A stretch of 10,322 nucleotides of DNA. Origin: DASQFU01 sp035632955. GTDB lineage: Bacteria; Eisenbacteria; RBG-16-71-46. The number at the start of each line of letters is the position of its first letter. The stretch's first letter is position 1. The stretch covers positions 1-10,322 of the forward strand of contig DASQFU010000071.1 in NCBI GenBank assembly GCA_035632955.1, written 5' to 3'. Under the pieces are notes generated by a model. The model saw only the letters and a list, made by a program, of their open reading frames with translations, was not told where the DNA came from and searched no databases. A program made the position numbers and the translations under genes. Positions 6,383-10,322 of this stretch are shown here, in pieces.

Positions 6383-7330
6383 CTAGAAGCGATAGCCGAG
6401 GGTGATCTTCTGCACGTTGCCGAGGCCGGAATCTTTGGCCTGCGGGATGCTCCCCAGGTCGAGATTGAGCCCGCGGAACGACACGCCGATCCCGTACGTG
6501 AAGTCGCTGATCGCGCCGAGCGGGTCGGAGTACCAGCCGATGCGCCCCGCGATCTGGTCCGAGTAGCGCAGCTCGAGTCCATGGTTGTAAGTGCGGAAAT
6601 CGTTGGTCACCAGCGACTGATTGAAGTCTTCCACCAGGAGCAGCGTGAAATCCTTGCGCGCGATCGGCTCCCAGGCGGCGCCGACCTTGAGGTTGCGCCC
6701 GAGAGGATCGGCCTTGTCCTCGTTGATGAACGCCACGCTCGGCCCCAGGTTCTGGACGTTGAGTCCGAGGTTCAGCCGCGCGGCGGGAATCCGATACAAG
6801 CCGCCGACGTCGAGCCCGAACGTCGAGCCGACGCCCGACTGGTCGTCCGGGGCGAGCTGGATGCGTATGTATTTCAGCGAAGCGCCGACCGAGAAGTCGG
6901 GCAGGATCTGCGTCCCGTAATAGAGCGCCGGCGACAGCTCGTGAGAGCCGAAGGTGCCGGTCGGGTTGCCAAGCGGGTCGGTGCCTTCGCTCTCCCCGTA
7001 GGAGAGGAACACCAATCCGAGCCCGAACGCGCCCCAGCCCTCGAGTGGCTGGACGTACGTGGCGTAGTTGTAGGTGACGTCGGTGGCCAGTCCGGGAACG
7101 AGCTGGGCGTACGTCAGCTCGACCGCACTGCGGCCGATGAAGCCCAGGGCCGCCGGATTCCACCACGTCGCGCCGGTTGGATCGTCGGCCAGTGCGACGC
7201 CGGCCGCGCCCATTCCGTTCTGGCGGGCACCGGGTTGAATGTCGAGTGAGCGGCCGGTGCCCTGGGCCCACGCAGAACCGGCGACTCCGAGCCCGACCAA
7301 AACGGCCAACGCATTAACAGACAGGCGCAT
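6383..7330 (-). CDS. porV: PorV/PorQ-family outer-membrane beta-barrel protein (T9SS shuttle-like)
   Basis: A 315-residue protein starting at ATG 7330-7328, with a strong ribosome binding site (GGAGGAG, 7341-7335) just upstream. Residues 1-22 are a clear signal peptide ending AWA, with mature protein from Gln23. Residues 34-62 contain GARQNGMGAAGVALADD followed by ATWWNPAAL, the hallmark of the PorV/PorQ (UPF0164) family, whose usual form is G-x-x-x-x-x-M-G-x-A-x-V-A...NPA. The remainder alternates short Gly/Tyr-rich strands and ends in the barrel signature KITLGYRF with terminal Phe. In the known T9SS, PorV binds sorting domains of substrates emerging from the translocon and hands them to PorU. 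Here the gene lies directly downstream of a PorU-like gene, which supports PorV over PorQ. The 33-nt gap to the M6 peptidase suggests co-transcription with that likely substrate. Confidence 0.88.
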   Translation of the reverse strand: MRLSVNALAVLVGLGVAGSAWAQGTGRSLDIQPGARQNGMGAAGVALADDPTGATWWNPAALGFIGRSAVELTYAQLVPGLATDVTYNYATYVQPLEGWGAFGLGLVFLSYGESEGTDPLGNPTGTFGSHELSPALYYGTQILPDFSVGASLKYIRIQLAPDDQSGVGSTFGLDVGGLYRIPAARLNLGLNVQNLGPSVAFINEDKADPLGRNLKVGAAWEPIARKDFTLLLVEDFNQSLVTNDFRTYNHGLELRYSDQIAGRIGWYSDPLGAISDFTYGIGVSFRGLNLDLGSIPQAKDSGLGNVQKITLGYRF

Positions 7331-7334
7331 AGAA

Positions 7335-7341
7335 CTCCTCC
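7335..7341 (-). promoter_or_regulatory. Ribosome binding site of porV
   Basis: The mRNA reads GGAGGAG-TTCT-ATG, a near-perfect Shine-Dalgarno sequence 4 nt from the start codon (6 nt if GGAGG is taken as the core). It fixes the ATG at 7330 over in-frame upstream candidates, and it is the strongest such site in the window. Confidence 0.85.
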
Positions 7342-7348
7342 AAACGAG

Positions 7349-7381
7349 CAAAGACACCCCCCCAGGGGTTTTCGACATCAA
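7349..7381 (-). promoter_or_regulatory. Possible Bacteroidetes-type promoter for porV
   Basis: On the minus strand TGTCTTTG (7356-7349) matches seven of eight positions of the Bacteroidetes -7 consensus TAnnTTTG counting the two free positions, and a TTG (7381-7379) lies 22 nt upstream, within the spacing reported for the -33 element. The start codon is only 18 nt further on. A sigma70-like alternative is TAGTAT (7386-7381) with no good -35. Both are weak pattern matches in a GC-rich genome and should be read as a suggestion. Confidence 0.2.
7356..7369 (-). other. Short GC hairpin with a seven-base G run in the porV leader
   Basis: The leader RNA reads ACCCC-TGGG-GGGGT, a 5-bp stem with a 4-nt loop, containing an unbroken run of seven G (C on the plus strand, 7357-7363). 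It lies about 26 nt before the porV start codon. It could be a regulatory or stabilising leader structure, or chance in GC-rich DNA. There is no U-tract, so it is not a convincing terminator. Confidence 0.3.
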
Positions 7382-7461
7382 TACTACACCGGGCGGTCGC
7401 CGCAGGCTCCATGCATTTTGCCTTGTGGACGTCACCGTGGACTGCGGGGAGCGCGAGAATT

Positions 7462-7476
7462 CCGGCCGAAGGCCGG
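7462..7476 (-). terminator. Hairpin after the PorU-like gene, without a U-tract
   Basis: The minus strand reads CCGGCC-TTC-GGCCGG, a perfect 6-bp all-GC stem with a 3-nt loop, beginning 28 nt after the porU stop codon. The following bases are AATTCTCGCG, so the run of U expected for an intrinsic terminator is missing. It may be a weak terminator, a 3' end stabiliser or an attenuator between porU and porV. The rest of the 174-nt gap holds no gene that I can support. Confidence 0.35.
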
Positions 7477-7504
7477 CACGCAAGCGCCCGAGTTGGACGA
7501 GCGC

Positions 7505-10322
7505 TCAATGGCCGACGACCACGAACCTCCCGTCGGCGTGCGCTTTCTGCCGCGAGCTGCTGGTGCCATCGGCGTCCCTGGGGTTGACGTGCACGCGGAA
7601 CAGATAGGTGCCGATCGCCAGACGCGAGCCGGCGTCGTCGAGACCGTCCCAGGCGACCTGCACCTGCCCGAGCCCACCGAACGCCTTCAGGGTTCGGATC
7701 AAGCGGCCCGAGATGGTGTAGATCCGGATCAGGACGTTGACCGCGTCTCCGGGCGCATCGACGACGAACTGACCGGTCCCCCGTCCCGAGACCATTGGGT
7801 TCGGGAACAGGAACGCGCGCTGCACGGAGAGCGGCGGGTTGTCCGTGACCTCGAAGGCGATCGTGGCCGAGGTGCGATGCTGTCCCGCGGTGATACCCGA
7901 AGCCAGGTTGTCGGCCGCGCTCACCTTGATGTTGTGTGGACCGGGTGCCAACCCCGGCAGCACGAAGCTCGCGGTGCCGGATTGGTACGAGTTGGCGGCG
8001 TAACGGAAGCTCGATGTGATGTCGATTCGAGTGTTCGGATCGTCGTCGAGCGTGACGATGATCGCGTTCTGGAGATTGTGCCCGGTGATGAGAATCCCGC
8101 TCGGATCGAACAGCTCCACGTTGAGCGTCGCGTCCGGCCGCACCGACGTCGAGCCGCCGGGGAACGACAGCTTGACGGTCGGCCCCTCGTTGTCGCCGGC
8201 CGCGGGGCTACCGGGGGAGACCGTGTACGCCATGCTCCCGACCCCGTCCGAGAGAAACGTCTCGCCCCCCGCCGTTCCTTCGATGTAGCCGCGCAGCTTG
8301 CCCATCGGCCCGGCCTTCGCTTCGAGCGGAACGATGAACCGACCCTCGAACCGGCCGTTCTCGATACCGGCGTCGCCTCGGAACACATCCGCAGCGCGGA
8401 AGGGATAGGTTTGCAGGTCGCGGTCCACGATCGAGCATTCGCCGTCGGCCGGCGATACGCTCTGGATCGGCGCAGAATCTTCGATCAGCAGCCGCGCCAC
8501 GCCCGTGAACGGCACGCTGGAGCCGCCGGGACGGTCCAGGACCTGGCCCTTGAAGGTCAGCGTCTGCCCGCGGCGCGCCTCCTGGACCGGGGTGCCGTTC
8601 TCGTCCTCGAGAGAGAGCTCGACCCAGCGCCGCGGCAGATTGAGCTGAGTACCCGAGTCGCCGAGGAGCTTGTACTTCGAATTGTTCGTGCTCGATTGGC
8701 CGGGAGGCGTGGTCGTGATCTTGGCCGACAGCAGCGCCTCGGCGTTGCTGGTGTGGTACTGGCCGTCGCTCGGGTCGCGAGCGAAGATCCGGTCGTAGAC
8801 GATCTTGTTGAGCGCGACGTTCTGGCCGCTGAACGCTTCCTCGGTGGCGGAGATCACCCCAACGCAGCCACCCGTTCCGTGCATCACCAGCTTCTCGCCG
8901 ATCCCGGCGAACTGCGGATCGTGGAACTTGCCGATGTCGCACGAGGCGGCGACGAACAGCGAGGGTCGGCTCAGATTCGTGAGCGAAGGCACGTCGCTCT
9001 CGAGAAAGATCCCCTCGTCGGCGACCTTGAATGCGCTGCCGTGACCGATGTAGTTGAACAGCGAGAGTCCCTCGTTGATACCGTCGATCATGTCGGCGCG
9101 AGCGCCGGGCTTGGTGTCGCCCGGCCCGTCTGGATAGGTATGGAGATAGACGTAGACGCGGTCCATGTGGTCGGGCGTGTTGATCGTGTCCAGCCGCGAG
9201 GTCTGGCACAGATGCGTCCAGCGCAGACCGTCCGGGCGCGCCCCCTGCTCGTTGTCGTCGGCGATCAGCATGATGCGGTTGCGCCACTCCCCGAGCGGCG
9301 CGCGCCGCTCGAAGGCCAGGAGCTTGTCCCGCACGTACCCGAGCGCCGACGACGCGTCTCCGGCCGGAATCCGGCCTTCGAAGAAATCGGGGATGCCGCG
9401 GCGCTGGTCGGCAGTGTCGTCGGTGACGTTCATGATCCAGTCGTCGGTCGCGTACTGGCGGCGCAGAGAGTAGTCGTATCCGCCTTCGTACGTCGGCAGC
9501 AACGAGGCGGGCTGCCCGGCCGGTGCATGGCCGCCGATGTTCTTGAAGTCGTACGACGCGTCTCCGAGCATGGTCACGAACGCCGGTGCGCCCGACCCGC
9601 GCGCCGCGCCCGGCCGAGACCAGTTGAAGAACGCCGCGCGCAGGAACGCCCGAATCGCGCCGGGATCGGTGCGCCCGCCTGAGAACTGGTCGTAGAGCGC
9701 CGACACCGGCACCGCGGCGGTGTCGAATGGAGCCGACCGGCCCGTGAGCGGCAGGCGCTCGTGGCGTTGGCGCAGCAGGCTGTCGACCGCCGCGCGGAAA
9801 CCGTCGTAGTAGATCACCAGGAAGTCCGCGTATTGCGTCGCGCTGCGCAGGTTGAACCGGCTCGAGAGCGGCGCGTTCGCGATCTCCGAGTCGACGACCT
9901 CCGGAATGTCGCTCGGCAACACGCGATACCGGCGTGGCCCACCCTCGATGCGTTTGAAGCGGAGGCGATACGTGCCCGCCCCGATCGCTTCATAGGCCGC
10001 GTCCACCACTTCGATCGGAGCGAGAGAGTTGGTCACGTCGAATACGCGTGGCGGACCCGGGTCCGCGGGGTCGAGCGTGAACGGCTCGAGGGAATAGATC
10101 GTGCTGCCGTTTCCGGGCGAATCGAAGGTCAGCTCATTGTCGACCGGCTCGAAGCGCCGCTGATAGAACAAATCGGCCCACGCGAGGGCGCTGCGGTCCA
10201 CGCGCCGCGCTTCGTTGCTGGGATTTGGATCCATGACGAACGGCACCGAGACCGTGAGCAGATTCGCGCCGTCCTGCAAACCGACGAACGACGTGTCCAC
10301 GGTCCGTTGCTGGAAGAAGTCC
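7505..10322 (-). CDS. porU: PorU-like type IX secretion sortase, peptidase family C25 (5' end off window)
   Basis: The frame is open to the right edge, giving 938 visible residues. A GTG at 10300 is an unlikely start because coding-like sequence (DFFQQRT) continues upstream and no signal peptide is present. Numbering from that GTG as residue 1: residues 1-160 are beta-rich, as in the PorU N-terminal region. The C25 catalytic domain covers about 155-555. FNYIGHGSAF contains catalytic His420 (9043-9041) and VAASCDIGKF contains catalytic Cys454 (8941-8939). GGCVGVISATEEAFS (477-491) and KYKLLGDSGTQL (542-553) are also characteristic. Ig-like domains follow (about 560-820), then a C-terminal FlgD-Ig/sorting-like domain (FLFPNPM 830, RIYTISGRLIRTL 859, GTYLFRVHV 897). 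PorU removes the C-terminal signal of T9SS substrates and attaches them to surface glycolipid. The preserved His/Cys pair suggests an active enzyme. PorV-like and substrate-like genes follow directly. Confidence 0.9.
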   Translation of the reverse strand, partial: DFFQQRTVDTSFVGLQDGANLLTVSVPFVMDPNPSNEARRVDRSALAWADLFYQRRFEPVDNELTFDSPGNGSTIYSLEPFTLDPADPGPPRVFDVTNSLAPIEVVDAAYEAIGAGTYRLRFKRIEGGPRRYRVLPSDIPEVVDSEIANAPLSSRFNLRSATQYADFLVIYYDGFRAAVDSLLRQRHERLPLTGRSAPFDTAAVPVSALYDQFSGGRTDPGAIRAFLRAAFFNWSRPGAARGSGAPAFVTMLGDASYDFKNIGGHAPAGQPASLLPTYEGGYDYSLRRQYATDDWIMNVTDDTADQRRGIPDFFEGRIPAGDASSALGYVRDKLLAFERRAPLGEWRNRIMLIADDNEQGARPDGLRWTHLCQTSRLDTINTPDHMDRVYVYLHTYPDGPGDTKPGARADMIDGINEGLSLFNYIGHGSAFKVADEGIFLESDVPSLTNLSRPSLFVAASCDIGKFHDPQFAGIGEKLVMHGTGGCVGVISATEEAFSGQNVALNKIVYDRIFARDPSDGQYHTSNAEALLSAKITTTPPGQSSTNNSKYKLLGDSGTQLNLPRRWVELSLEDENGTPVQEARRGQTLTFKGQVLDRPGGSSVPFTGVARLLIEDSAPIQSVSPADGECSIVDRDLQTYPFRAADVFRGDAGIENGRFEGRFIVPLEAKAGPMGKLRGYIEGTAGGETFLSDGVGSMAYTVSPGSPAAGDNEGPTVKLSFPGGSTSVRPDATLNVELFDPSGILITGHNLQNAIIVTLDDDPNTRIDITSSFRYAANSYQSGTASFVLPGLAPGPHNIKVSAADNLASGITAGQHRTSATIAFEVTDNPPLSVQRAFLFPNPMVSGRGTGQFVVDAPGDAVNVLIRIYTISGRLIRTLKAFGGLGQVQVAWDGLDDAGSRLAIGTYLFRVHVNPRDADGTSSSRQKAHADGRFVVVGH

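Noticed and set aside
7331..7483. Upstream extension of porV to an ATG at 7483
   Set aside because: It would place about 51 non-hydrophobic residues before a clear signal peptide, and the ATG at 7330 has GGAGGAG at ideal spacing.
7418..9682. Long open frame of 754 codons on the plus strand opposite the PorU-like gene
   Set aside because: Its product is Arg/Val/Asp-rich with no recognisable domain, and it lies opposite a gene with clear C25 motifs. Long antisense frames are expected in GC-rich coding DNA.
10298..10300. GTG at 10300 as the true start of the PorU-like gene
   Set aside because: The frame stays open upstream with coding-like sequence, and there is no leader peptide after this GTG; PorU proteins are usually longer.
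1..10322. tRNA, rRNA, CRISPR array, insertion sequence or attachment site
   Set aside because: None was recognised on either strand; nearly all sequence is protein-coding and no direct or inverted repeat of useful length was noticed.

Overview
The window is GC-rich (about two thirds G+C by eye). It carries seven protein-coding genes, all on the minus strand, so transcription runs from right (10322) to left (1). I see no rRNA, tRNA, CRISPR array, insertion sequence or phage-like gene. Gene content (a C25-peptidase sortase of PorU type, a PorV/PorQ-family outer-membrane protein, and an M6 metallopeptidase ending in a sorting-like Ig domain) points to the type IX secretion system (T9SS) of the FCB superphylum. 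The high GC argues against a typical Bacteroidetes genome and fits a GC-rich FCB lineage such as Candidatus Eisenbacteria or relatives. That taxonomic guess is inference from gene types and composition only.

Layout in order of transcription: (1) 10322-7505, PorU-like sortase, 5' end outside the window, with a C25 His/Cys pair and its own C-terminal Ig-like domain. (2) 7504-7331, the only sizeable gap (174 nt), with a GC hairpin just after porU, a second short hairpin with a run of seven G/C, a possible promoter and a strong ribosome binding site. (3) 7330-6383, PorV-like beta-barrel protein. (4) 6349-2963, a 1128-residue secreted M6-type metallopeptidase with a VCBS/FG-GAP-like propeller and a T9SS type A-like C-terminal domain. 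(5) 2966-2139 and (6) 2139-1261, two tandem paralogous DUF5683-like membrane or envelope proteins. (7) 1238-273, a secreted NHL-repeat six-bladed propeller. (8) 269-1, the first 89 residues of an exported protein of unknown function that runs off the left edge.

Genes 3 to 8 are tightly packed: 33 nt gap, 4 nt overlap, 1 nt overlap, 22 nt gap, 3 nt gap. They are probably one polycistronic unit, perhaps with porU as well. The likely logic is that the M6 peptidase is exported by a T9SS, escorted at the outer membrane by the PorV-like protein and processed or anchored by the PorU-like sortase. The DUF5683-like pair, the NHL propeller and the left-edge protein are then candidate accessory parts of the same surface machine. 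That accessory role is inference from gene order, not shown by the sequence.
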